The notes beneath the pieces were generated by a model. It searched no databases and was not told the DNA's origin. It worked only from the letters and a program-made list of their open reading frames with translations. Of a DNA stretch of 64,000 nt, positions 44,356 through 53,807 are shown piece after piece. The position numbers were made by a program, and so were the translations under genes. The stretch is from Blautia coccoides. Its GTDB lineage: Bacteria; Bacillota; Clostridia; Lachnospirales; Lachnospiraceae. Numbering within the stretch: position 1 is the stretch's first letter; the number at the start of each line of letters is the position of its first letter. The DNA is taken from assembly GCF_034355335.1 (NCBI RefSeq), contig NZ_CP136422.1:2049001-2113000 (forward strand), given 5' to 3'.

Positions 44356-45792
44356 ATGCGCAAGACGAAAATTGTATGTACCATGGGTCCGAATACGGAC
44401 AAAAAAGCTACTATGAAAGCTCTGGTGAGACACGGCATGGATGTGGCCCGCTTCAACTTTTCACACGGGGATTACGAGGAGCAGAGAAACCGTATGAACC
44501 TGCTGAAAAATGTCAGAGAAGAGCTGGATAAGCCGGTAGCTATACTGCTTGACACCAAAGGACCGGAGATCCGCACCGGAGTTCTGGAGGATGGAAAGAA
44601 AGTAATTTTGACAGAGGGCGCAGATTTTACTCTCTATATGGAAGAAATGGTGGGTAACGAAAAGGGATGTTCCATCACCTATCCCGGACTGGCAAGAGAA
44701 GTTAAACCGGGCAACAAGATTTTGATCGATGACGGCCTTATTGAACTGGACGTCAAAGTGGTGAAAAAAGACCATATTGTCTGTACAGTTGCCAACGGCG
44801 GCGAGCTGGGTGAGAAAAAAGGCGTCAATGTGCCGAATGTAAGAGTGAAGCTTCCGGCTATCACAGAAAAAGATAAAGCGGACATTATCTTTGGCATTCA
44901 GCAGGATATTGATTTCATCGCCGCTTCTTTTATCAGGAATGCAGCAGGGATCAAAGAGATCCGCAAGATCCTGAAGGAGCATCACGCAGAGCAGATCAGC
45001 ATTATCGCCAAGATCGAGAACGCAGAGGGCGTTGAGAATATTGATGAGATCATTGCAGCAGCAGACGGCATCATGGTAGCCAGGGGTGATCTGGGTGTGG
45101 AGATACCTGCCCAGGAAGTGCCATATATCCAGAAGCTGATCATCAAGAAATGCAATGAAAATTACATTCCGGTCATCACTGCCACACAGATGCTGGACTC
45201 TATGATTCGCAATCCCCGTCCCACCCGAGCAGAGGTTGCGGACGTGGCAAATGCCATCTATGACGGAACCGATGCAGTTATGCTCTCCGGAGAGACCGCA
45301 GCAGGAAAATATCCGGTGGAAGCTCTGACAATGATGGGTGAGATCGCTGAGGATACAGAAAAGCATGTGGATTATGACAAATACATTCAGCACAGGACCA
45401 TGTACAAACAGACATTGGTTTCCAGTGCCATTGGTATTTCCTCTGTCCGCACAGCCAGAAATATTGACGCGGACTGCATTATCACTCCAACCATGTCCGG
45501 CAAGACGGCAAGACTGGTATCCAGTTTCCGCCCCACCATGCCGATTTACGCCATCACACCCAACGAATTTGTACAGCATAAGATGCAGCTCTATTGGGGT
45601 GTAAAGCCTCTGAAAGGAAATACAAAAGACACCACAGAAAACATTCTGACAAGTGCTATGGAAACCGTAAAACGCAAACGCCTTGTGAAAAAAGGCCAGC
45701 TTGCAGTGTTCACCGCAGGTGACCCGGCTACCAACAGCCGCAAAGATGAGCAGAATGTTACCAATATGCTGCATGTGATCGAAGTAAAATAA
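44356..45792 (+). CDS. pyk: Pyruvate kinase
   Basis: A 478-residue glycolytic kinase making pyruvate and ATP from phosphoenolpyruvate and ADP. Signatures are RFNFSHGDYEEQ, LDTKGPEIRTG, AKIENAEGVENIDEI and the MVARGDLGVEI/ATQMLDSM block. The length corresponds to the core enzyme without the extra C-terminal PEP-utiliser domain seen in Bacillus. GGAGG lies before ATG 44356. It ends at a strong terminator. Confidence 0.97.
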   Translation: MRKTKIVCTMGPNTDKKATMKALVRHGMDVARFNFSHGDYEEQRNRMNLLKNVREELDKPVAILLDTKGPEIRTGVLEDGKKVILTEGADFTLYMEEMVGNEKGCSITYPGLAREVKPGNKILIDDGLIELDVKVVKKDHIVCTVANGGELGEKKGVNVPNVRVKLPAITEKDKADIIFGIQQDIDFIAASFIRNAAGIKEIRKILKEHHAEQISIIAKIENAEGVENIDEIIAAADGIMVARGDLGVEIPAQEVPYIQKLIIKKCNENYIPVITATQMLDSMIRNPRPTRAEVADVANAIYDGTDAVMLSGETAAGKYPVEALTMMGEIAEDTEKHVDYDKYIQHRTMYKQTLVSSAIGISSVRTARNIDADCIITPTMSGKTARLVSSFRPTMPIYAITPNEFVQHKMQLYWGVKPLKGNTKDTTENILTSAMETVKRKRLVKKGQLAVFTAGDPATNSRKDEQNVTNMLHVIEVK

Positions 45793-45860
45793 AGGTATGG
45801 TTTTTACTTTTGACTGTGAGGCTGCCCAACGGCTGCCAATAAATAATAGAATGGGATTTG

Positions 45861-45896
45861 GAAAAGCCGCAGAATTATAAGGTCTGCGGCTTTTCT
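45861..45896 (+). terminator. Terminator of pyk
   Basis: GAAAAGCCGCAGA (45861-45873) pairs perfectly with 45883-45895. Confidence 0.88.
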
Positions 45897-45909
45897 GTGA
45901 GCTTTTTTG

Positions 45910-45938
45910 TTGCAAAATAGGCGAAAAACAGTTATGAT
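45910..45938 (+). promoter_or_regulatory. Promoter of the HAD hydrolase-lysA unit
   Basis: TTGCAA (45910-45915) and TATGAT (45933-45938) with a 17-bp spacer, about 28 bp before the start codon. Confidence 0.65.
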
Positions 45939-45966
45939 AGTATCCGTATAAAAAAGGAGCAGAAAT

Positions 45967-46695
45967 ATGGAGAAAAGAGAAATCCACGGTGTCGTCTTCG
46001 ATATGGACGGCCTTATGTTTGACAGTGAGAGGATTGTAAAGTATTCCTGGGACGTGGCGGGAGAACGGATGGGATACGGGAAGCTGGGGGATAATATTTT
46101 TCATACCCTTGGCTTTAATGTAGATAAGAGAAAACGCCATTTTAAGGATACGTACGGGGAGGATTTCCCATTTGAGCTGTTCCGGGACGAATACAGGAAG
46201 GCGTTTTGGGAATACGAGGAGAAGAACGGCCTGCCTGCAAAGAAAGGTCTGCATGAACTGCTGGATGTACTGGCCCAGAGAAATATCCCTATGGCAGTGG
46301 CAACCTCTTCCAGTCATGCCTATGCGGAGAATAATCTTAAGCGGGAAGGTATCCAGGCGTATTTTTCTGCTGTGATAACAGGGAGTATGGTCACAGAGGC
46401 AAAGCCGTCCCCTGAGATCTACAGGAAAGCCTGTGAAGCTCTGAAGGTCAGTCCGGCCTGTGCCCTAGCGCTGGAGGACTCCTACAACGGGATACGCTCT
46501 GCCCATGGAGCGGGAATGATCACAGTTATGATACCGGACCTGCTCACAGATTCCTCACCGGTGGACGAACTGCTGGACGGCAAAATGGATTCCCTGCTTG
46601 CTGTTGCCAGATGGATTGAAACAATATACCAATTTACAAAAGGAGAAAACTTTAATGGAGAAAAAGACATTTGTCACCAAAGAACAACTGGATGA
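45967..46695 (+). CDS. HAD-IA family hydrolase (phosphoglucomutase/phosphatase-like)
   Basis: A 242-residue haloacid-dehalogenase-type phosphatase. Motif I is VVFDMDGLMFDSE (nucleophile D12, acid D14), motif II is VATSSSHAYAENN, and motifs III/IV are AKPSPEIYRKA and ALEDSYNGIRSA. The cap domain type resembles beta-phosphoglucomutase. AAGGAGC precedes the ATG. Its last 41 bp overlap the start of lysA, so the two are likely coupled. The substrate is unknown. Confidence 0.9.
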   Translation: MEKREIHGVVFDMDGLMFDSERIVKYSWDVAGERMGYGKLGDNIFHTLGFNVDKRKRHFKDTYGEDFPFELFRDEYRKAFWEYEEKNGLPAKKGLHELLDVLAQRNIPMAVATSSSHAYAENNLKREGIQAYFSAVITGSMVTEAKPSPEIYRKACEALKVSPACALALEDSYNGIRSAHGAGMITVMIPDLLTDSSPVDELLDGKMDSLLAVARWIETIYQFTKGENFNGEKDICHQRTTG

Positions 46696-47926
46696 AATTA
46701 TAAAAAAATATCCGACCCCTTTTCATTTATATGATGAAAAAGGAATCCGGGAAAATGTAAAGGCAGTGAACGAAGCTTTTTCCTGGAACAAAGGATTCAA
46801 AGAATATTTTGCAGTAAAAGCCAATCCTAATCCGTTTCTGATCAACATTTTAAGGGAATATGGCTGCGGTTGTGACTGTTCCTCCTACACAGAGCTGATG
46901 CTCTCCGAGGCTATGGGATGCAGGGGTAATGAGATTATGTTCTCCTCCAACGATACGCCGGCCGAAGACTATGTGTACGCTGAAAAATTGGGGGCTGTGA
47001 TCAACCTGGATGATTTCACACATATTGATTTCCTTGAAAAGACCATAGGCTATATCCCGAAACGCATCAGTTGCCGTTATAATCCCGGCGGTGTGTTTGA
47101 GATGGGCAACGGCATTATGGACAATCCGGGGGATGCAAAATACGGAATGACCACAGAGCAGATGTTTGAGGCTTTCCGTATCCTGAAGGAAAAAGGGGCG
47201 CAGAAGTTCGGCATCCATGCATTTCTTGCAAGTAATACCGTGACAAATGACTATTATCCCGTTTTGGCAAAAGAACTCTTTGAGCTGGCAGTAAAGCTGG
47301 AAAAAGAGACTGGGGCTGATATTGAATTCATCAACCTGTCAGGCGGTGTGGGTATTCCCTATACTCCGGATATGGAGCCAAATGATATTCGGGCGATCGG
47401 GGCCGGGGTAAAGAAGGTCTATGAGGAAGTGCTGGTTCCCGCAGGCATGGGAGATGTGGCGATCTATTCCGAAATGGGGCGTTTTATGATGGGACCATAC
47501 GGCTGCCTGGTGACAAAAGCCATTCATGAGAAACACACCCACAAAGAGTATATCGGCGTAGATGCCTGCGCAGTAGATTTGATGCGCCCTGCCATGTACG
47601 GCGCATACCACCACATAACCGTTATGGGAAAAGAGGACAGCCCCAGTGATCACAAATATGATATCGCAGGCTCTCTTTGTGAGAACAATGATAAATTCGC
47701 CGTTGACCGTATGCTCCCGGAAATTGAAAAGGGAGATCTGCTGGTCATCCACGACACCGGTGCGCACGGTTATGCCATGGGATACAACTACAATGGAAAA
47801 TTAAAATCCGCTGAGATCCTTCTGAGAGAGGACGGCAGTACAGAGCTGATCCGCCGGGCGGAGACACCAAAGGACTATTTTGCTACACTGGACTGCTTTG
47901 ATATTTATGATAAGATAATCCATTGA
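46655..47926 (+). CDS. lysA: Diaminopimelate decarboxylase
   Basis: A 423-residue fold-III PLP decarboxylase that makes L-lysine from meso-diaminopimelate. PLP lysine is K55 (YFAVKANPNP). LSGGVGIPY is the glycine loop, and VDACAVDLMRPAMYGAYHH closes the active site. The start at 46655 follows AAGGAG and lies inside the end of the HAD gene. An alternative amino acid decarboxylase of the same fold cannot be fully excluded. Confidence 0.9.
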   Translation: MEKKTFVTKEQLDEIIKKYPTPFHLYDEKGIRENVKAVNEAFSWNKGFKEYFAVKANPNPFLINILREYGCGCDCSSYTELMLSEAMGCRGNEIMFSSNDTPAEDYVYAEKLGAVINLDDFTHIDFLEKTIGYIPKRISCRYNPGGVFEMGNGIMDNPGDAKYGMTTEQMFEAFRILKEKGAQKFGIHAFLASNTVTNDYYPVLAKELFELAVKLEKETGADIEFINLSGGVGIPYTPDMEPNDIRAIGAGVKKVYEEVLVPAGMGDVAIYSEMGRFMMGPYGCLVTKAIHEKHTHKEYIGVDACAVDLMRPAMYGAYHHITVMGKEDSPSDHKYDIAGSLCENNDKFAVDRMLPEIEKGDLLVIHDTGAHGYAMGYNYNGKLKSAEILLREDGSTELIRRAETPKDYFATLDCFDIYDKIIH

Positions 47927-47957
47927 TTCAGATGAAATAGTATAAAGAAATGTGAAC

Positions 47958-48000
47958 AGCGCTCCGGCCCGAATAGGAATCAGGCTGGGAGCGCTTTTTT
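47958..48000 (+). terminator. Terminator of lysA
   Basis: AGCGCTCC (47958-47965) pairs with GGAGCGCT (47988-47995), followed by T6. The rest of the 47927-48287 gap holds no gene I can support. TTGACA occurs at 48056, without a convincing -10. Confidence 0.85.
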
Positions 48001-48287
48001 CGCTGCCTGGTAGAGGGGAAAAATCCGCCGTATTGATGGAAATATACGTCCCGTATTGACAGCATACATGTTTTGTAAATTGTCAGCAGCTTGTACCCTT
48101 TCTGCGGTTATTATGGGGAAGATCTCCTCTGTGAACAGAAAAATGCCCCATTTAAGTTGACGAATCCGGAAAAAGATGATAAGTATAAGATATCAGAACG
48201 CGGCTTGCGAAAAAGCTTCATAAGGGGATTAAAAAGCCGGGGAAAAGGTACAGGGATTATCAACCAGAAAGGACAGCAGAAGAATAT

Positions 48288-50303
48288 ATGGAAGAATTAC
48301 TCTATGGGGTGGCATATTACGATGAATATATGCCTTCTGACAGACTGGAAAAAGACGTGGAGATGATGAAAAAGGCAGGGATCAACCTGGTGAGGATTGC
48401 AGAATCCACCTGGAGCACCCTGGAACCCCAGGACGGTGTGTTTGACTTTTATCACATTGACAGGGTGCTGGATGCCATGGAGGAGGCCGGCATTCATGTG
48501 ATCGTGGGAACGCCGACCTATGCCATTCCGGCGTGGATGGAGAAAAAACATCCGGATGTAATGGCAGTGACCAAACAGGGCAGGGGCATCTACGGAGCCA
48601 GACAGATCATGGACATTACGAACCGCCATTATCGGTTTTACAGTGAACGTGTCATAAGAAAGCTGATGGAGCATGTGAAGGACAGAAAATGTATCATAGG
48701 CTATCAGATCGACAATGAGACAAAACACTACGGTACCTCCGGAGAGCGGGTACAGGAAGGGTTTATTGCATACTTAAAGGAAAAATTCGGGGGTGATGTG
48801 GAGGCCATGAACCGGGAGTTCGGCATGAATTACTGGAGCAATGCCCTTCATTCCTGGGAGGATTTTCCGGATGTGAGAGGGACCATCAATGGCAGTCTGG
48901 GCTGTGAGTTTGAGAAATTCCAGCGCGGCCTTGTGACGGAATTTTTGTCCTGGCAGGCAGATATTGTGCGGGAATATAAAAGGGAAGACCAGTTTATCAC
49001 CCAGAATTTTGACTTTGAGTGGAGAAATTATTCTTTTGGCGTACAGCCGGATGTGGACCATTTTAGGGCTTCAAAATGTCTGGATATTGCGGGCTGTGAC
49101 ATTTACCACCCCACCCAGTCAAAGCTGACGGGAAAGGAGATTGCCTTTGGCGGGGATATGACCCGTTCCCTGAAACAGGACAATTATTATGTGCTGGAGA
49201 CTGAAGCCCAGGGATTTGCCCAGTGGGTGCCCTATGACGGACAGCTCAGGCTACAGGCATTTTCCCATTTGGCAGGCGGGGCGGATTGTGTGGAATACTG
49301 GCACTGGCACTCCATCCATAATTCCTTTGAGACATATTGGCGCGGGCTGTTAAGCCATGATTTCGCGGAGAATAAGACATATAAAGAAGCTGTTGTCATC
49401 GGCAGTGAGATGAAGCGTCTGGGAAGTCATCTCATCCATCTGAAAAAGCAGAACAAGGCTGCCATTATGGTGAGTAATGAGGCGCTGACAGGGCTGAAAT
49501 GGTTCCCTATCGGAGGAGGTACAGAGATGTCCTACAACGATGTGGTACGCTGGATCTATGACGCGCTGTATGAGATGAATGTGGAGTGTGATTTCGTGTC
49601 ACCGGATGCGGAAAATCTGGAGGATTATAAGATGCTGATCCTTCCGGCGCTCTACTGTGTGCCGGAAGAGACACTGCTCAGGATCCGGTCCTTTACGGAA
49701 AAGGGCGGCTGTCTTTTGGGTACCTTTAAGACGGGATATACCAACGAAAATGTAAAGGTATACCATGATTCACAGCCTCACATTCTGTCAGAGTGTTTTG
49801 GCATTATGTATAACCAGTTCACATACCCGGAGGAGACAGAGGAGACATTTCTGGAAGGAAGGCTCTGCGGCAGAGAAGATAAAGAGAAAGCCAAGGTATT
49901 CCTGGAATGCATTCAGGCAAGGGGAGCAGAGACGCTTCTTAGGTACGTGCATGATAACTGGGGGCAGTATGTGGCAGTGACAGAGAATACATTCGGCAGA
50001 GGAAAAGCCGTGTATTTAGGATGTATGTTCAGCGCAGAACTGCTGAAAAAACTTTTGGGTGAGCTGCTGGAGGAATGTGAGATCAGGCCGAACCCCGGTT
50101 CCTGCGGATTCCCTGTGATCGTCCGTGGGGGTAGAAACCAGATGGGAAAACAAATCTATTATTTCCTGAATTATTCCGGTAAAGTACAGGAGGCTGTGTG
50201 TCCGGAAGGGACATGGACTGAACTGTTTTCCGGGGAGACAAAGAAGGCCGGCGATGCCTTGACATTACAGAAATGGAATCTTCTGATTCTGGAAGAACAG
50301 TAA
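48288..50303 (+). CDS. GH42 beta-galactosidase
   Basis: A 671-residue family 42 enzyme in the classic bacterial form. Candidate acid/base is E144 in IGYQIDNETKHY and candidate nucleophile E304 in YVLETEAQGFAQW. The barrel spans about 1-380, the trimerisation domain about 385-590, and a C-terminal beta domain ends the protein. There is no signal peptide, so it acts in the cytoplasm on imported beta-galactosides. It is monocistronic, closed by a strong hairpin, and far closer to canonical GH42 than the enzyme at 6807. Confidence 0.93.
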   Translation: MEELLYGVAYYDEYMPSDRLEKDVEMMKKAGINLVRIAESTWSTLEPQDGVFDFYHIDRVLDAMEEAGIHVIVGTPTYAIPAWMEKKHPDVMAVTKQGRGIYGARQIMDITNRHYRFYSERVIRKLMEHVKDRKCIIGYQIDNETKHYGTSGERVQEGFIAYLKEKFGGDVEAMNREFGMNYWSNALHSWEDFPDVRGTINGSLGCEFEKFQRGLVTEFLSWQADIVREYKREDQFITQNFDFEWRNYSFGVQPDVDHFRASKCLDIAGCDIYHPTQSKLTGKEIAFGGDMTRSLKQDNYYVLETEAQGFAQWVPYDGQLRLQAFSHLAGGADCVEYWHWHSIHNSFETYWRGLLSHDFAENKTYKEAVVIGSEMKRLGSHLIHLKKQNKAAIMVSNEALTGLKWFPIGGGTEMSYNDVVRWIYDALYEMNVECDFVSPDAENLEDYKMLILPALYCVPEETLLRIRSFTEKGGCLLGTFKTGYTNENVKVYHDSQPHILSECFGIMYNQFTYPEETEETFLEGRLCGREDKEKAKVFLECIQARGAETLLRYVHDNWGQYVAVTENTFGRGKAVYLGCMFSAELLKKLLGELLEECEIRPNPGSCGFPVIVRGGRNQMGKQIYYFLNYSGKVQEAVCPEGTWTELFSGETKKAGDALTLQKWNLLILEEQ

Positions 50304-50350
50304 AAAATCTGCCTGACTGCAATTCTTTTTGCAGCCGGGCAGATTTTTTT
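50303..50350. terminator. Bidirectional terminator after the GH42 gene
   Basis: AAAATCTGCC-type arm from 50303 pairs with GGGCAGATTTTTTT ending at 50350, with an inner CTGC/GCAG stem. It also serves the converging ABC permease gene. Confidence 0.88.
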
Positions 50351-50366
50351 ATGCAGGTAGGTCTGT

Positions 50367-51521
50367 TTATTTTCCCACTTGGCAGCGGCAGTATTTTCTC
50401 CATCCCAGCAGACAGCAAAAGGCTAGAAGGCATGCGGAGAATACATATCCAAACAGGCGGCAGGCAAAGGGAATGGATGTGAGTTCACGCATGGGCAGGA
50501 AAAACGGCAGACAATTTATAACACTTTTGAGTATCATCAAAGCTCTTGTGACTTTCATGGATACAAGAAAAACAGTGTAAATGACAGCAGGAAACAGATA
50601 AGCGGCAGCGGACCAAAGCAGGGCAGAGAAAGAACTTTTCTTTATTGAGGATATCAACAGTGTGACAGCGGCAGTTACAAGTATGGATAAAAGTCCTGTG
50701 AGCAGATAAGCAAGCAGTACGGCGCCGGTGGTCTTCCGGGTATCTCCATCCCCATTCCAGAAAATGTTTCCGGTAATTAAGTCGGGAAAAGAAAGGCCTG
50801 CGCTGACAGAGAGTCCGCCACTGCCGTATACAAGCAGAAAGGCTCCCACAAGGAGGAGTGTAAACAGAAGATACACTCCGCCTGCCCATGTAAACGCTGC
50901 CAGTATTTTGGCGGCGGCTGTCTTCCCTTTTCCGTTCTGCGTGGTCAGCAGGATGGGGGCAGTTTGTTGGGCATATTCCTCAGAGAAAACAGGGGCACAG
51001 GCTATGATCACCAGAGCAGAGACGATCCAGAGGAGCATCATATGCATTTCGCTAAAGGTGTTGTCCCATCCGCCGATGTAACCATATTCATATTTGCCGC
51101 TCATTATCTCCGCAGCGTACTTGTCATCGGAACCGGCGAGAGCTGTGGGCGGTTCGCCGCCCCGGATTCTGGAATCGGAAAGATTGACAGTCACAAAACG
51201 GCTGGTGGAATTGTCATAATAACCCGGTAAAGTGTCGCCTGTATCAGAGGTTTCCAGGTCATTTTCATTGATATGCCATCCGAATTCCTTTACTATGGCC
51301 TCTGCTTTTTCCTGGGTCATAGACCCAGCGTATCGGCGGGCAATTTCCCTGTTGTATTGTATGGCATCGGTTCTCCTTAAACAGGTGCCATTGTCATAGG
51401 CATATTCTGAACCAAGCGCGGACATCTGAAAGTAGGCGGCCAAAAAGAGCAAGCCAAGCAGTGCGCCCATGAAAAGAATTTTTCTTGAACAAATTTTATA
51501 TAACTCATTTCTGAAAAGCAT
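50367..51521 (-). CDS. ABC-2-type transporter permease
   Basis: A 384-residue membrane protein. One segment near residues 14-33 is followed by a large extracytoplasmic domain (about 35-180), then about six C-terminal segments. This is the ABC-2 exporter permease layout. The start at 51521 has GGAGGTG 8 bp upstream, and the ATG is 1 bp past the ATPase stop. It forms the export channel with the adjacent ATPase. Substrate unknown, possibly an antimicrobial peptide (inference from the sigma-ABC layout). Confidence 0.85.
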   Translation of the reverse strand: MLFRNELYKICSRKILFMGALLGLLFLAAYFQMSALGSEYAYDNGTCLRRTDAIQYNREIARRYAGSMTQEKAEAIVKEFGWHINENDLETSDTGDTLPGYYDNSTSRFVTVNLSDSRIRGGEPPTALAGSDDKYAAEIMSGKYEYGYIGGWDNTFSEMHMMLLWIVSALVIIACAPVFSEEYAQQTAPILLTTQNGKGKTAAAKILAAFTWAGGVYLLFTLLLVGAFLLVYGSGGLSVSAGLSFPDLITGNIFWNGDGDTRKTTGAVLLAYLLTGLLSILVTAAVTLLISSIKKSSFSALLWSAAAYLFPAVIYTVFLVSMKVTRALMILKSVINCLPFFLPMRELTSIPFACRLFGYVFSACLLAFCCLLGWRKYCRCQVGK

Positions 51522-51522
51522 A

Positions 51523-52398
51523 TCAGAGCACCTCCCTGTTTTCTGTGGCGTAGAGATAAGCATCCTCCAGGTCAGGAACGGCCCGGGAGGCGTCAGGGAA
51601 GGGGCATTTTTCAGAGAGGACACGCATCCGTAGGTCGGTTCCTTCTGTTCTTACATTGCAGACAGTAAATTGTTTCCGGCAGATATCCGCTTCCGGGGGA
51701 GATATGACAAATTCCCATACGTGGCCGTCTGCCGCCCGGATCAGGGCATCCGGTTCCTTATTTTCAATGATCTTTCCACAGCGCATGATCAGTATCTTCT
51801 CAGCGGCATTTGCCACGTCGGAGACTATATGAGTGGAAAGGAGCACGATCCTGTCGTGTCCCAGAGTGCTGATGATATTGCGGAAACGGATGCGCTCCTT
51901 GGGATCAAGGCCTGCGGTAGGCTCATCCAACAGAAGGATTTTCGGATCATTGAGCAGGGCCTGGGCAATGCCCAGTCTCCGTATCATACCGCCGGAGAGA
52001 TGTTTGATCTTTTGCTTTTCTTCCCCGGCAAGTCCGGTCAGTCCCAGCATTTGCCTGTATTTTCTAAGCGCTTCATCCCTGGGAACTGCCTTTAAGGAGG
52101 CGAGATAAAGGAGGTACCGCTTTACGGTAAAGTCGGGATAATAGCCGAAATCCTGGGGCAGATAGCCAAGCAAAGCCCGGTATCCGGCACCCATGTTCTG
52201 AATAGGTATGCCGTCCAGTGTCACTTCTCCCCGGTCAGGCGCAAGGATGCCGCAGAGTATGCGCAGCAGTGTGGTCTTGCCCGCGCCATTTTCCCCTAGA
52301 AGTCCGTACACACCGTTTTTCAGTGTAAAGGTGATATCGTCGGCGGCTGTTTTTTCTTTGTAACGTTTTGTTATGTTCTGCGTTTTTAATTCCAGCAA
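51523..52398 (-). CDS. ABC transporter ATP-binding protein
   Basis: A 291-residue ATPase: Walker A LGENGAGKTT, signature LSGGMIRRLGIA, Walker B ILLLDEPTAGLD, and the H-loop in VLLSTHIVSD. It powers the ABC-2 permease encoded next. It overlaps the upstream membrane protein gene by 13 bp. Confidence 0.93.
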   Translation of the reverse strand: MLELKTQNITKRYKEKTAADDITFTLKNGVYGLLGENGAGKTTLLRILCGILAPDRGEVTLDGIPIQNMGAGYRALLGYLPQDFGYYPDFTVKRYLLYLASLKAVPRDEALRKYRQMLGLTGLAGEEKQKIKHLSGGMIRRLGIAQALLNDPKILLLDEPTAGLDPKERIRFRNIISTLGHDRIVLLSTHIVSDVANAAEKILIMRCGKIIENKEPDALIRAADGHVWEFVISPPEADICRKQFTVCNVRTEGTDLRMRVLSEKCPFPDASRAVPDLEDAYLYATENREVL

Positions 52399-53138
52399 AA
52401 TTCTTTACCTCCTGTGGTTAAACTGTGGAACAGTCTGTGAAGCTCTATGACCAGAATCAGGATTCCGGCTGCCAGTACCATTGCCCATACCGGCAGATAG
52501 ACACCCAGATAAGCCTTGGGAAAGGCTGATGGAAACAGGAAAAACAGGCAGAGCAGAAGAAGGGTTCCCGACAATATAGCTTTCTGAGAGGAGGATCTTC
52601 TCGTAGACAGCAGGAAAAAATAGCAGACATTGGATAAGATAAAAGGTACAAACAGGTACATGCAGAGTGCAAAGATCCCATATCCTGTATGCTGTTTTAC
52701 ACCAAGAAGCAGCAGTGTCAGGACGCACAGGTTCAGTCCTGCTGAAAAAAACAGTTTCACGGCCCATATCTGTCCCAGGTTAAAGCAGCAGCTCTGTTCC
52801 AGTTCTGCCATATGCCAGGAGCGGCTTTTTGAAAATTCCAGAACGGCAGCCAGTCCCAGACCGGAGGAGACAGCGCAGGCAGAGGGGAGTATACTCTCAC
52901 TGCCCTGCATCAGCGATTGGAAACAGGTCAGGAAAAGTACAGCCGCTGCCAGAAAGAGTGCCTGTATGATCCAATATTCCATGGAAATATAATGGACCTG
53001 GTCCAGCATCAGCGCCGGGACAGAGATATGTGCCGACAGGTCTTTTTTTGATACTTCCCTGCGGACTGCTTCCAGGGAATCTCTTTTTTTACCCTCATCT
53101 ATAGGCGGAGAGGGTATCCGTATCTTGTTGTCATCCAT
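52386..53138 (-). CDS. Six-segment membrane protein between ECF sigma factor and ABC ATPase
   Basis: A 250-residue protein with a charged N-terminal tail (about 1-50) and about six hydrophobic segments. It lacks the HxxxCxxC zinc motif of classic anti-sigma factors. It overlaps the sigma gene by 8 bp and the ATPase gene by 13 bp. Its position fits either a membrane anti-sigma factor or an accessory permease subunit. I do not recognise a family. Confidence 0.75.
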   Translation of the reverse strand: MDDNKIRIPSPPIDEGKKRDSLEAVRREVSKKDLSAHISVPALMLDQVHYISMEYWIIQALFLAAAVLFLTCFQSLMQGSESILPSACAVSSGLGLAAVLEFSKSRSWHMAELEQSCCFNLGQIWAVKLFFSAGLNLCVLTLLLLGVKQHTGYGIFALCMYLFVPFILSNVCYFFLLSTRRSSSQKAILSGTLLLLCLFFLFPSAFPKAYLGVYLPVWAMVLAAGILILVIELHRLFHSLTTGGKEFCWN

Positions 53139-53712
53139 AAAAATCCTCCTTTCTCAATGTATGCTTCAGCTTGTCCATGCCCTGTTTCATCCGGGATTTC
53201 ACTGTGGATGAATTGGTGCCTGTGATCCTGGCAATCTCTCTGTGCTTCAGACCGTAGAGGCTGTGAAGCACAATGACCTCTCTCTGGATCTTGGGCAGCT
53301 TCATAAGAGCCTGGACAAGCAGCCTGGAATTCTCCTCCCGGATAACATTCACCAGCAGATCGCTCTGCATGGGCAAATGTCCCGGGGATTCAGCGGCAGG
53401 CTCCTCTTCGCGGGCTTCGTCCAGGGGGGAATAGGAGAGGTGCCGGTGAGCCGCGGTCTCTTTGCTGAAAAAATCGAAGCAGACATTTCTGGCTATGGTC
53501 AGCAGGTAGCCTTTCAGGTTTTTATACCGGTAGTGGTCCACATAGCGAATAAAACGAAGAAAGGTTTCCTGGGCCAGATCATATGCGGTATCGGGATCTC
53601 CGGTCTGGTAACAACAGAAACGGTAGATGTCGTCATAATATTTTTCCGCCAGCAAATTTAAGTATTCTTTATTGCCGTTTTGTATTTCCCTTATGGCTTT
53701 TCTGTCATCCAT
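53131..53712 (-). CDS. ECF-type RNA polymerase sigma factor
   Basis: A 193-residue sigma factor. Region 2 spans about 10-85 (YDLAQETFLRFIRYVDHYRYKN, GYLLTIARNVCFDFF). Region 4 spans about 130-185 (LPKIQREVIVLHSLYGLKHREIARITG). It should direct polymerase to the operon and perhaps other genes. AAAGGGGGC lies upstream of the ATG. A specific ECF promoter could not be recognised upstream. A TATAAT occurs on the minus strand at 53736-53741. Confidence 0.92.
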   Translation of the reverse strand: MDDRKAIREIQNGNKEYLNLLAEKYYDDIYRFCCYQTGDPDTAYDLAQETFLRFIRYVDHYRYKNLKGYLLTIARNVCFDFFSKETAAHRHLSYSPLDEAREEEPAAESPGHLPMQSDLLVNVIREENSRLLVQALMKLPKIQREVIVLHSLYGLKHREIARITGTNSSTVKSRMKQGMDKLKHTLRKEDFYG

Positions 53713-53807
53713 AGGCGCCCCCTTTCCTGTCTTCCATTATATATAACCGGAGGAGGAAGAAAAAGGTTTTATTTTTGTTGAAAAATGTGAGGATTTTAAA
53801 TCATTAC

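Noticed and set aside
44461-46317. Long minus-strand open frame antisense to pyruvate kinase
   Set aside because: It lies over clear pyk codons, has no family motifs and no ribosome site. It is a mirror frame of a codon-biased gene.
48091-48366. 91-codon frame before the second GH42 gene
   Set aside because: It starts with TTG without a ribosome site and runs into the GH42 coding region in another frame.
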